Assembly: GCF_947499695.1 (NCBI RefSeq)
Contig: NZ_CANMPQ010000002.1
Location: 124,001 to 188,000, forward strand
Origin: an uncultured Allomuricauda sp.
GTDB taxonomy: Bacteria; Bacteroidota; Bacteroidia; Flavobacteriales; Flavobacteriaceae
Length of the DNA: 64,000 nucleotides
Reading direction: 5' to 3'
Positions 18,718 through 26,625 of the stretch are shown here, piece after piece (the stretch's first letter is position 1; each line of letters opens with the position of its first letter). The notes under the pieces were generated by a model. It was not told where the DNA came from, did no database searches, and saw only the letters and a program-made list of their open reading frames with translations. The translations under genes were made by a program, and so were the position numbers.

Positions 18718-19596
18718 ATGGCCCAATATATTGAACGATACCAACGCAGAAAGCTCATCTCCTCATATTTTTCGGTTGTGCTGAGCATTGCCCTTGTACT
18801 TTTCCTATTGGGAGTTTTAGGGCTTTTGGTGTTGAATACCAAAAAATTGGCAGACCACTTTAAAGAGCAAATTACGGTTTCCGTCTTTTTAAAGGATAAT
18901 GCCAAGCCTGTGGAAATAGAACAATTGCAAAAAAGTTTGGCGATGGCCGATTATACAAAATCCGCCGATTTTGTGTCCAAAGAAGATGCCGCAGAGCAAT
19001 ATAGCGAGGACATTGGCGAGAATTTTATCGAATTTTTGGGGTATAACCCCCTCAAAAACTCTATAGACGTCAATTTAAAGGCCGATTTTGTTTCCACAGC
19101 ACAGATTGCTGAAATCGCAGAAGAACTTGCAACCAAAACTTATGTGGAGGAAGTAAGCTACGACAAGCCACTTATTTCCTTACTGAATGACAATGTCAAA
19201 AAAATCAGCTTTTGGATTTTGATTGCAAGTGCCATTTTCACTTTTATTGCGGTATTGTTGATCAACAGTTCCATCCGACTTTCCATTTATTCCAAACGAT
19301 TTATCATCAAGACCATGCAAATGGTCGGAGCCACGAAAACTTTTATTAGAAAGCCTTTTGTATGGACCAATATTAAGCTGGGAATGTTAGGCTCGGTAAT
19401 CTCGTTAATTGCATTGGCCGTTGTACTTTACTATGTAAATACCAATTTTCCTGAGCTAGCGATATTCAAAGATGTAATGGTCCTCGTTGTTTTGTTCGTT
19501 GGTATTTTTGGGTTGGGAGTATTGATTTCTTGGTTGAGCACCCACATTGCCACCCAACGTTTCTTGAATTTAAGGACAGATGATCTTTATTATTAA
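18718..19596 (+). CDS. ftsX: cell division protein FtsX
   Basis: 292 aa with the FtsX plan: a cytoplasmic N-terminus, one membrane helix (residues about 20-42), an extracytoplasmic domain (TVSVFLKDNAKPVEIEQLQ through VEEVSYDKPL), and three more helices. FtsX pairs with FtsE as an ABC-type complex that controls cell-wall hydrolases during division. No ftsE is in the window. It begins a plus-strand operon with DUF3098, uppP, truB and a TonB-like gene, a gene order I recognise from other Flavobacteriia. Confidence 0.92.
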   Translation: MAQYIERYQRRKLISSYFSVVLSIALVLFLLGVLGLLVLNTKKLADHFKEQITVSVFLKDNAKPVEIEQLQKSLAMADYTKSADFVSKEDAAEQYSEDIGENFIEFLGYNPLKNSIDVNLKADFVSTAQIAEIAEELATKTYVEEVSYDKPLISLLNDNVKKISFWILIASAIFTFIAVLLINSSIRLSIYSKRFIIKTMQMVGATKTFIRKPFVWTNIKLGMLGSVISLIALAVVLYYVNTNFPELAIFKDVMVLVVLFVGIFGLGVLISWLSTHIATQRFLNLRTDDLYY

Positions 19597-19605
19597 CTTT
19601 ACGGC

Positions 19606-19869
19606 ATGAGTAAGAAAAATAAGAACATTCAAAAACCAGCCAAAACGTTTGTCTTTCAAAAGAAAAACTACATCTTTCTTTTTATTGGGCTTGGTTTGAT
19701 TGCGCTAGGATTTATTTTAATGACTGGTGGTGGAAGCGATGACCCCAATGTTTTTAATCCAGATATTTACAATTTTAGAAGAATCCGTTTGGCACCCACT
19801 TTGGTGCTCATCGGTCTTGGCATTCAGGTATATGCCATTTTGTTGAACCCTAACAAAAACAAAAAATAA
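19606..19869 (+). CDS. DUF3098 membrane protein
   Basis: 87 aa with two transmembrane helices and the motif GGGSDDPNVFN between them, which identifies DUF3098, a small Bacteroidota family of unknown function regularly placed between ftsX and uppP. It starts 9 bp after ftsX and ends one base before uppP, so it belongs to that operon and probably to envelope synthesis by association. Confidence 0.88.
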   Translation: MSKKNKNIQKPAKTFVFQKKNYIFLFIGLGLIALGFILMTGGGSDDPNVFNPDIYNFRRIRLAPTLVLIGLGIQVYAILLNPNKNKK

Positions 19870-19870
19870 T

Positions 19871-20665
19871 TTGGACATTATAGACGCCATAATCCTTGGA
19901 ATAATCCAGGGTCTTACTGAATTTTTACCGGTATCTTCAAGTGGACATTTAGAATTAGGAAAGGCCATTTTAGGTGCAGACTCACTCCCTGAGGAGAGCC
20001 TCCTATTTACAGTTGTATTGCATTTTGCAACCGCTTTGAGCACCTTAGTTGTTTTTCGAAAAGACGTATGGGAAATTATTCGAGGACTATTTCAATTCAA
20101 ATGGAATGAGGAGACCCAGTTTTCTTTGAAAATTGTGATTTCCATGATTCCCGCTGCCCTTGTTGGTTTCTTTTTAGAGGATTTTTTAGAAGTCTTTTTT
20201 GATGGGGCAATCATTATCGTAGGTATTATGCTTCTAATCACTGGATTCCTTTTATATCTCGCGGATTTAGCCAAAACCACCGACAAAGGAGTTTCATTTC
20301 GCAGTGCTTTTGTCATTGGTATGGCACAAGCGGTCGCTATATTACCAGGAATTTCACGAAGTGGTGCCACCATATCGGCGGCCGTTTTATTAGGTGTGGA
20401 TAAATCAAAATCTGCTCGTTTTTCCTTTTTAATGGTAGTCCCTCTGATTATTGGCAAAATGGCCAAGGATCTTCTAAGTGGAGATATCAATTTTGTAGGC
20501 GACCAAGCCGTTGCCATGGGCGCCGGATTTGTAGCAGCTTTCATTGCCGGTTTGGCGGCATGTACTTGGATGATCAAATTGGTACGTCAAAGTAAGCTTT
20601 CTTATTTTGCCATTTACTGCGTAATCGTCGGTCTTATTGCTATTGCATGGAGCATTTGGGGGTAA
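19871..20665 (+). CDS. uppP: undecaprenyl-diphosphatase
   Basis: 264 aa integral membrane enzyme that removes one phosphate from undecaprenyl diphosphate and so recycles the lipid carrier for peptidoglycan. Both catalytic motifs are visible: LTEFLPVSSSGHLELG near the N-terminus, with the (E/Q)xxxE-type acidic residues, and PGISRSGATISAA near residue 160. The start is a TTG at 19871; it aligns with the family N-terminus (DIIDAIILGIIQG) and no ATG is available before the motif. Overexpression of this family gives bacitracin resistance in other bacteria. Confidence 0.95.
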   Translation: MDIIDAIILGIIQGLTEFLPVSSSGHLELGKAILGADSLPEESLLFTVVLHFATALSTLVVFRKDVWEIIRGLFQFKWNEETQFSLKIVISMIPAALVGFFLEDFLEVFFDGAIIIVGIMLLITGFLLYLADLAKTTDKGVSFRSAFVIGMAQAVAILPGISRSGATISAAVLLGVDKSKSARFSFLMVVPLIIGKMAKDLLSGDINFVGDQAVAMGAGFVAAFIAGLAACTWMIKLVRQSKLSYFAIYCVIVGLIAIAWSIWG

Positions 20666-20703
20666 CCTTAAGTTAGTACTTTTATCACAAAACCTGCGCA
20701 TCT

Positions 20704-21399
20704 TTGAAGACAAAGGAAGATTTCTTAAATGGACAGATTCTTTTAATCGATAAACCTATGGAGTGGTCCTCATTCCAGGCCGTGAATGCTCTTAAATGGG
20801 CTATCCGAAAAAAGTTTGGTCTCAAAAAAATAAAAATTGGCCATGCAGGTACTCTCGACCCATTGGCCACAGGCCTTTTGATTATCTGTACTGGAAAATT
20901 CACCAAAAAAATCCCTGAGCTCCAAGGACAAGTCAAGGAATATACAGGAACCTTCACATTGGGTGCCACAACACCTTCCTATGATTTGGAAACGGAGGTT
21001 GACCAATCCTTTCCAATAGATCATATAACCGAGGAGTTAATTACAAGCACAACTACACAATTTTTAGGGGAAATTGAACAGGTACCTCCGATTTTTTCAG
21101 CCTTAAAAAAGGATGGCAAACGTATGTACGAATTGGCCCGAGAAGGCAAAAAAGTTGAAATAAAAGCCCGGACTATCCAAATCTTTGAGTTTGAAATCAC
21201 CCAAATCAGCTTACCAAAGGTCGAGTTTCGGGTGGTCTGTAGTAAGGGCACTTACATACGTTCGTTGGCGCATGATTTTGGTCAGGCACTTCAATCCGGA
21301 GCACACTTATCAGCACTCAGAAGAACCAAAATAGGTGATTTCAACGTAATTAATGCTGTAAGTCCGCTTACCTTCAAGGATAATTTGCAGTCCAATTAA
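20704..21399 (+). CDS. truB: tRNA pseudouridine-55 synthase
   Basis: 231 aa. The catalytic Asp is in GHAGTLDPLATGLL (Asp at residue 52) after the K-P segment LLIDKPMEWSSF; later motifs IPPIFSALK-like (VPPIFSALKKDGKRMYELAR) and CSKGTYIRSLAHD complete the TruB catalytic domain. It makes pseudouridine at position 55 of the T loop of tRNAs. The C-terminal PUA domain of E. coli TruB is absent, as in short Bacteroidota versions. The start is a TTG at 20704, 38 bp after uppP, in the same operon. Confidence 0.95.
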   Translation: MKTKEDFLNGQILLIDKPMEWSSFQAVNALKWAIRKKFGLKKIKIGHAGTLDPLATGLLIICTGKFTKKIPELQGQVKEYTGTFTLGATTPSYDLETEVDQSFPIDHITEELITSTTTQFLGEIEQVPPIFSALKKDGKRMYELAREGKKVEIKARTIQIFEFEITQISLPKVEFRVVCSKGTYIRSLAHDFGQALQSGAHLSALRRTKIGDFNVINAVSPLTFKDNLQSN

Positions 21400-21479
21400 G
21401 ACCGATTCTCCTGCGATAGGTGATTTGGACATCAGAATCAGTTAAAATATTTTTGCAAAAAATCGGTTATAATAGGACT

Positions 21480-22199
21480 ATGAACCTAAACAGAAACCAG
21501 TTATCGTTATTAATAACTTTTTTCTCCATGTCCATAATTGTATTGTTGTTGTTCAACATTCATTTAGGAGGCGTTAAGGAGGAAGAATACGTTATTGAAA
21601 TGAGTCTGGCCGATGAGGACATTGAAAAACTGCTGGAAGAAGAAGAAAAACGTTTGGAGGAACTCATCAACAATGACCCTATTAAAAGTCATTTGGCCTT
21701 TAACGAAACCGCCAAGCCATCTGTAAAAAGTCCGGAGCCTTTAAAAACTTTGGAAGAGTTGATGGAAGAACGGGCCCTGAATAGCGATGCTGGCCAACCT
21801 TCTGAAGCCGACGGAGAATTTGCATCCCAACTTAAGGAGTTGGCTGCTAAACGCGAAGAAAAAAAGCAGCAATTAACCGAACGTGAATCCCAAAAAGAAG
21901 AATTCACCAACAATTTAAAAGATAAACGCACCTCCATTTCCTATTCATTGGTGGAGAGAAACGCCTATTCCCTCCCCCCTCCAATCTACACTTGTATTGA
22001 AGGTGGCAAAGTGGTCATTAATATCGAAGTGGACTCCAATGGTTATGTGACCGAAGCTTCTTTTAACGACAAGAGTTCCGGCACCAGCAATGGGTGTTTG
22101 GTAGACAACGCCATCGCCTATGCCTATAAGGCACGATTTAGTGTAGACTCCAAAGCCTCCCAAATAGGAACCATTACCTACTTGTTCCAAAGCAAGTAA
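21480..22199 (+). CDS. TonB-like membrane-anchored protein
   Basis: 239 aa from the ATG at 21480, which directly precedes an N-terminal membrane anchor (LSLLITFFSMSIIVLLLF). A long charged, coiled-coil-prone middle (EDIEKLLEEEEKRLEELI, KREEKKQQLTERESQKEEF) spans the periplasm, and the last 80 residues (GGKVVINIEVDSNGYVTEAS) resemble a TonB C-terminal fold. An energy-transducer or periplasm-spanning scaffold role is inferred; no Pro-rich spacer is present. It ends the ftsX-truB operon. A second, diverged copy of its last 29 bp and of the following intergenic DNA occurs at 25698. Confidence 0.7.
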   Translation: MNLNRNQLSLLITFFSMSIIVLLLFNIHLGGVKEEEYVIEMSLADEDIEKLLEEEEKRLEELINNDPIKSHLAFNETAKPSVKSPEPLKTLEELMEERALNSDAGQPSEADGEFASQLKELAAKREEKKQQLTERESQKEEFTNNLKDKRTSISYSLVERNAYSLPPPIYTCIEGGKVVINIEVDSNGYVTEASFNDKSSGTSNGCLVDNAIAYAYKARFSVDSKASQIGTITYLFQSK

Positions 22200-22352
22200 G
22201 CTGTCTATCCAATTGTTACACTAAAGATAGAATTCCGCTAATCCGTAGGATTCCTACATTCATTTACTCTTGAATCTTAAGTTAAATTTTCCGAACTTCA
22301 CTTATCGGTCGATATAGCTCATTAAGACGATTCATATCCTGTTAGTTAGCCA
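22171..22352. repeat. island left arm A1 (attC-like half, gene tail plus intergenic)
   Basis: From 22171, inside the TonB-like gene tail, to about 22352 this DNA matches 25698-25856 with substitutions and indels. The best conserved parts are the 29-bp gene tail (one mismatch), CCGAACTTCACTTATCG and ACGATTCATATCC-TTAGTT. CACTTATCGG at 22299-22308 is the exact inverse of CCGATAAGTG at 26590-26599 and nearly that of 23655-23664. The arm ends in GTTAGTTAGCC, similar to the GTTRRRY core of integron attC sites. Confidence 0.7.
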
Positions 22353-22391
22353 CAAGCAAAATAATCATCGGCGTATTTAAAAAATTATATC

Positions 22392-23591
22392 ATGTTAAAT
22401 AAATTATTCTTTGCTTTTTTATTAAGTACATGCTATGCGTTGTCATATGGACAAGAAAGTGATATAAAAAAAATTGAAGAGACCTGTACGAATTATATTG
22501 AAGGTTTCTATGAAGGAGATAGCACTAAAATAATAAGTAGTATAAAACCAACTCTGTACAAGTTTGGGTATTGGAAAAACAAGAACTCAGATTCATATAT
22601 TGGTGATGGCCATATGACTTTTCAACAGGCGATAGATTACTCTAAAAACGTATTGCTGAAAAAGCAATTTGCCAAACCCGATGCCCCAAAGAAGGTCGAA
22701 GTTCTTGATATTAGTAACCATATAGCTGCGGCCAAAATAACAGCTTGGTGGGGCATAGACTACGTCCTCTTATCAAGACACAATAACGGATGGTTAATTG
22801 AAGAAGTCTTATGGGAAGGACCATTAGAAAAAGAAACTAATGGCTTAACTATTTCATATATCGGAAATATGGGAGTTCTAATAGCGAGCGATAGTAATGC
22901 AGTACTAATAGATGGTTTTCATAAAAATTATAAACCGGACTATGCTTACCCCTCAGAAAGTACCGTGCAAAAATTAATTGATGGAGATTACAAAAATTTC
23001 AAGACACCTGATATAGCATTAGTGACACACCACCATAAAGACCATTTTGATGCAGACTATTATCAAAAATTTATGCGAGAAAACCCAAATTCTTTAGTTG
23101 TTGCTTCACAACAGGTGAACGATTTAATTCGTAAAAATTTGGATAATGAAGCAAATCTAAGTTCTATCTTGAAACAAGTTCCATATAATGATGAAGAATA
23201 TTCTTTAAATCACAAGGGCGTTAACATTAAAGCATTCAAATGCCCACATGTAAACCCCCTTCGACACTCATCAGTTCAAAATCTTGCATATTTAATATCC
23301 ATAGATAATTATTCTATTTTGCATCTTGGAGATTCTAATTGGGATGTAGCCAAATCGGTCCTAGAAAATAAAAAAATCTCTGACAAGTCGATTGATATTG
23401 CCATATTGCCTTATTGGATGTTACTCGATAAAAGTTCAACTGAGAACGTAGCAAATCTATTAGTTCCAAAACGAATAATCGCTACTCACATACCTCCTGG
23501 TTTTTCGGACGAAGCATATGAAAATTTACAAAAAATGTATCCTAACATTACATTGTTTACAAAATTAAATGAACAGATAGCGTATAAATAA
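22392..23591 (+). CDS. secreted MBL-fold hydrolase with N-terminal SnoaL/lumazine-binding-like domain
   Basis: 399 aa. A signal peptide (LFFAFLLSTCYALSYG) is followed by a nuclear-transport-factor-2-like domain (residues about 25-140, IEGFYEGDSTKIISSIKPT) and then a metallo-beta-lactamase fold: THHHKDHFDADYY is the HxHxDH metal site, with CPHVNPLRHSS, LHLGDSNWD and IATHIPPG giving the remaining ligands. It is predicted to hydrolyse an unknown substrate in the periplasm. The DNA is visibly richer in A+T than the neighbouring operon and the gene is bracketed by inverted-repeat arms A1 and B1, so it looks like an acquired cassette. Confidence 0.82.
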   Translation: MLNKLFFAFLLSTCYALSYGQESDIKKIEETCTNYIEGFYEGDSTKIISSIKPTLYKFGYWKNKNSDSYIGDGHMTFQQAIDYSKNVLLKKQFAKPDAPKKVEVLDISNHIAAAKITAWWGIDYVLLSRHNNGWLIEEVLWEGPLEKETNGLTISYIGNMGVLIASDSNAVLIDGFHKNYKPDYAYPSESTVQKLIDGDYKNFKTPDIALVTHHHKDHFDADYYQKFMRENPNSLVVASQQVNDLIRKNLDNEANLSSILKQVPYNDEEYSLNHKGVNIKAFKCPHVNPLRHSSVQNLAYLISIDNYSILHLGDSNWDVAKSVLENKKISDKSIDIAILPYWMLLDKSSTENVANLLVPKRIIATHIPPGFSDEAYENLQKMYPNITLFTKLNEQIAYK

Positions 23592-23594
23592 AAC

Positions 23595-23690
23595 CAGCCA
23601 CTAACAATGCATATATGTCCATGCTCCCATTCGGTCGCAAGGAACATGCGCCAACGGATAAGTGCCTAAAAAGTAATCTGCCCAATTGTT
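23595..23690. repeat. island arm B1 (attC-like half) after the MBL gene
   Basis: Begins GCCACTAACAATGC, followed by a CATG-rich segment and CGGATAAGTG at 23655-23664, then AAAAAGTAATCTGCC. The same order (ACCACCAACAAAGC, a hairpin, CCGATAAGTG, AAAAAAGTCTGC) occurs at 26531-26620 after the DUF2306-like gene. CTAAC at 23601 mirrors GTTAG in arm A1, so the MBL gene sits between opposing arms. Confidence 0.65.
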
Positions 23691-24717
23691 AAAGACCCTT
23701 TCTATACTAAATTTGATCATTGCCGTACAGGCGACCTTTCTTTTCTTTCATTTTATACTTAAATCTAAGGGAGTTCGAATTTTAAATCGACTGGTAGCCT
23801 TATTATGCATATGTTTTGCGATTATTGTAACCAACACCTATTTAAGTTTAGGCGATTACAGTTTTCAAACGACGTTTATTCAGGACGTCGCCAATAATGT
23901 AATGTGGTTTCTGGGTCCGTCAATCTACCTATATGTAATTTACTATCAAAAGAAACACAGTAACCGGATAATCTTGCTCAATACAATTCCGTTCCTTGTT
24001 CCTTTCTTGATCGACGTATTTTTAAAATGGCCTTGGTTTTCATCAGTAATTCCATTTATCGCATTTACGCAGATGATCATTTATCTTTTTCTCGCCCTGC
24101 AACATTGCATGCGCTATTATAAAGGAGCTAGACAATTTTATAACTGGATACTGCCTTCCATTATATCCATCACCCTGATCGTGGCAGTTAATTTTAGTTT
24201 GTACACCTTGAGGTCCTTTGGAATTGAAATTCTTCCAACTACTACGCTTCAAAGTTTTACTTCTTTACTGGCTTTCCCGGTCTTTTATTTGGCCTATAAA
24301 GAAATGAACGCTTCCAAAAACTTTGGGATTGCCCCTAAAAAGTATAGTACTTCTCCTATTTCTAAAGAAAAATCAAATCAATATTTGAAACAGATACAAT
24401 CTGCCATGGAAAACGATAAATTGTATCTGGATAAAGACTTAAGCCTGCAATCATTTGCCAATTCTATTGGAATTTCGTCCAAATATGTTTCGCAGGTCAT
24501 CAATCAAAATCTGAGTTTGAGCTTCTCCGATTATCTACTAAGATTCCGTTTGGAGGAGGTCAAAAAAAACCTGATGAATCCGGAGAAAAAAAACTTGACC
24601 ATCTATGGAATTGCACAAGAATCCGGTTTTTCCTCAAGTAGTCGCTTCAATCATCTTTTCAAAAAGAATGTTGGGCTAACACCAAAACAGTTCCAGCAAC
24701 AACATCAGACCAATTAA
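23686..24717 (+). CDS. AraC-family regulator with N-terminal membrane domain
   Basis: 343 aa. The first 210 residues form about six or seven transmembrane helices, and the last 110 carry a double helix-turn-helix of AraC type (LSLQSFANSIGISSKYVSQ, then IAQESGFSSSSRFNHLFKKN followed by GLTPKQFQ). Such membrane-anchored AraC proteins presumably pass a membrane or extracellular signal directly to DNA. The only start giving the full first helix is a TTG at 23686, which lies at the very edge of repeat arm B1; the native start may have been lost when the cassette was joined. The CPBP protease gene follows. Confidence 0.85.
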   Translation: MLKTLSILNLIIAVQATFLFFHFILKSKGVRILNRLVALLCICFAIIVTNTYLSLGDYSFQTTFIQDVANNVMWFLGPSIYLYVIYYQKKHSNRIILLNTIPFLVPFLIDVFLKWPWFSSVIPFIAFTQMIIYLFLALQHCMRYYKGARQFYNWILPSIISITLIVAVNFSLYTLRSFGIEILPTTTLQSFTSLLAFPVFYLAYKEMNASKNFGIAPKKYSTSPISKEKSNQYLKQIQSAMENDKLYLDKDLSLQSFANSIGISSKYVSQVINQNLSLSFSDYLLRFRLEEVKKNLMNPEKKNLTIYGIAQESGFSSSSRFNHLFKKNVGLTPKQFQQQHQTN

Positions 24718-24808
24718 TATGCTATATCATGATATGGCATACGTTTGACCCGTCCTGAGCGAGTTTCTACCATAGATTTGTCCAAATAGATTAACTATTC
24801 ACATCATC

Positions 24809-25642
24809 ATGAAAAGGACGATTTCTACAAGGTATCAGCTTGTTGCATTCTTTGTTTTGACCTATGTTTCATCTTGGTCGCTATTTTTTGTAGGCCATAA
24901 AACACAAATCCTGCCCATTATATTGGTTGGGATTTGGGCTCCATCATTAACTTCCATAGGTTTAACGGCATATTTTTTTGGGAAAAAGGGCCTTTCTCAA
25001 ATGTTCGGAAGGTTTAAAAGGTTCCGTATAAAATGGTATTGGTGGTTGCTTTTGATCCTACTTCCAGCTTCAATTCATTTGGCAGGCGTCTCTTTATGGG
25101 ATTATTTAAATCCCGCCGAATCCCAACTTGACAGGTTGTACATAGCTCATGGTTTGGGAGCACTGTTGCCTTCATTTTTAATCGCAGGTTTTGGAGAAGA
25201 ATTAGGCTGGAGAGGGTTTGCACTACCAAGACTACAGAGAAATTTTTCCCCAATTGGTGCCTCTTTTATACTAGCCATAGTGCATTTATTATGGCATTTA
25301 CCTACCTATTGGCTGGGCCAAGGGATTCACAATGTTCCTTTTGTATATGTTTTAGCCTTTGTGTTTCCCTGGACATTTATTTTTAATTGGCTGTATAACA
25401 AGTCGGGAGGCAGTTTGATTTTTGCAGTGGGTTTTCATGCTATTTCAAATGCCTCACTTTCCTTGGTAAGGTTTATGCCTTGGGAAGAAGTTGTTCCCAT
25501 AAGCCCGGAGCTGATAACGCAATTGGCGATACCAGATGAACTAGGAGGCCCCTACTTAACTGTCTGTGCGGTATACTTCGTTGTAGCAATTTTAGTGATC
25601 GTAACGGGTAAATTTAATAGGATTAATACCGATATCCCTTAA
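24809..25642 (+). CDS. CPBP-family intramembrane glutamic protease
   Basis: 277 aa with seven or eight transmembrane helices. The Rce1/CPBP (Abi) motifs are in order: EELGWRGF (EExxxR), then AIVHLLWHLPTYW, and VGFHAISNAS, which form the membrane-buried Glu/His active site. Family members cleave prenylated or signal peptides, or act in bacteriocin self-protection; the substrate here is unknown. It lies 91 bp after the AraC gene, whose product may control it, and just before a broken NAD(P)-binding gene. Confidence 0.88.
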   Translation: MKRTISTRYQLVAFFVLTYVSSWSLFFVGHKTQILPIILVGIWAPSLTSIGLTAYFFGKKGLSQMFGRFKRFRIKWYWWLLLILLPASIHLAGVSLWDYLNPAESQLDRLYIAHGLGALLPSFLIAGFGEELGWRGFALPRLQRNFSPIGASFILAIVHLLWHLPTYWLGQGIHNVPFVYVLAFVFPWTFIFNWLYNKSGGSLIFAVGFHAISNASLSLVRFMPWEEVVPISPELITQLAIPDELGGPYLTVCAVYFVVAILVIVTGKFNRINTDIP

Positions 25643-25654
25643 TCGCATTATTCG

Positions 25655-25726
25655 ATGAGAATAGCGCTGGTAGGTGCAACGGGTTTGGCGGGCAATGCCA
25701 TTACCTATTTGTTCCAAAGCAAGTAA
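25655..25726 (+). pseudogene. chimeric remnant: NAD(P)-binding protein start fused to TonB-like gene tail
   Basis: A 23-codon frame. Codons 1-14 (MRIALVGATGLAGN) read as the start of an atypical SDR/NmrA-like NAD(P)-binding protein, with a GxxGxxG-type turn. The frame then passes without a break into AITYLFQSK and stop, which is the C-terminus of the TonB-like protein at 21480-22199 (GTITYLFQSK). The junction falls on CCATTACC, shared by both parents. It is a recombination scar, not a functional gene. Confidence 0.75.
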
Positions 25727-25856
25727 ATTGTCTTATTTCATATACCTATAAAGGTCATTCAACAATTTGACCTTGAATCTTTATTCAAAAATCCCGAACT
25801 TCACTTATCGTTGGATATAAATCATCAAAACGATTCATATCCTTTTAGTTGGTGGT
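25698..25856. repeat. island arm A2, diverged copy of A1
   Basis: Repeats the last 29 bp of the TonB-like gene (one mismatch) and its downstream DNA. CACTTATCG is at 25802-25810 and the arm ends in GTTGGTGGT at 25848-25856, which is the exact inverse of ACCACCAAC at 26531-26539. It immediately precedes the DUF2306-like gene and gives that gene its left bracket. Confidence 0.75.
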
Positions 25857-25873
25857 CATTGAAAAAATAAAAC

Positions 25874-26512
25874 ATGGAAAAGGAATATAGAAATATTGGC
25901 TTCATCTTTTTGTTATTCATTCCTTTAACTTTTTTAGGGTTTTACAAAACGTATTTTGTTTTGTCTCCCGAATTTGTTGGGATGGTCGATGCTTATACAC
26001 ATATCCATGCCTTTACAGCTTCATTATGGATTACCCTTCTTATTGTTCAACCTTTGTTGATAAGGTCTAAGAATTTCCGTCTCCATCGAACATTGGGCAA
26101 AATTTCATATTTAGTTTTCTTCGCTTTAATTCTTTCCTTTATTCCGCAAATGATTAAAGAATACGGGAAAGGACTTTTTCCATTAAACGCCAGTTTTGAT
26201 ATTGCGCTCTTGTTGCTATTTTACATTCTTGCAATAACGCACAAAAAAAATGTTGTTTTACATATGAGATATATGATAGCTATTGCATTAATTTTTGTTG
26301 GTCCAACTTTAGGCAGAATCATCTTTTTTTTATTGGGGTTAGAACACTTAGGTCCTTTGCAAGTCCCTTATTTAATAGTCATAGCTATCCTTCTGGGTTT
26401 AATTTTTTGGGACAAAAAGAATGGAAGGAATTATAAGCCATACATAGTAGCTGTTGCAGCATTCAGTATTTACTTAATTTCACTTTATGCAATAGATGTT
26501 AACTTGGAATGA
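25874..26512 (+). CDS. DUF2306-like membrane protein
   Basis: 212 aa with six or seven transmembrane helices. The segment YTHIHAFTASLWITLLIVQP followed by FRLHRTLGKISYLVFF (conserved His residues at helix ends) is reminiscent of DUF2306-type membrane proteins, possibly haem- or quinone-related; the assignment is tentative and the function unknown. The gene is AT-rich and is bracketed by arm A2 on its left and arm B2 on its right, so it looks like a second cassette. Nothing suggests co-transcription with the CPBP gene. Confidence 0.6.
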   Translation: MEKEYRNIGFIFLLFIPLTFLGFYKTYFVLSPEFVGMVDAYTHIHAFTASLWITLLIVQPLLIRSKNFRLHRTLGKISYLVFFALILSFIPQMIKEYGKGLFPLNASFDIALLLLFYILAITHKKNVVLHMRYMIAIALIFVGPTLGRIIFFLLGLEHLGPLQVPYLIVIAILLGLIFWDKKNGRNYKPYIVAVAAFSIYLISLYAIDVNLE

Positions 26513-26528
26513 TAAATAAAATTAAAAC

Positions 26529-26620
26529 GAACCACCAACAAAGCATAAAATGTTCATGAGGCTATGTCCCCTCACGCCATTTATGCGAGCCGATAAGTGA
26601 TACTACCGGAAAAAAGTCTG
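26529..26620. repeat. island right arm B2 with long imperfect hairpin
   Basis: Starts ACCACCAAC (26531-26539), exact inverse of the end of A2. GCATAAAATG / CATTTATGC with an inner TGAGG / CCTCA make an imperfect hairpin at 26543-26586. CCGATAAGTG (26590-26599) is the exact inverse of CACTTATCGG in A1. The arm stops within a few bases of the thioredoxin gene's stop codon, marking the right edge of the island. Confidence 0.7.
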
Positions 26621-26625
26621 CTTAC

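Noticed and set aside
20092..20577. 161-codon minus-strand frame in uppP
   Set aside because: Antisense to the catalytic region of uppP; low-complexity Ile/Pro/Lys content without family resemblance.
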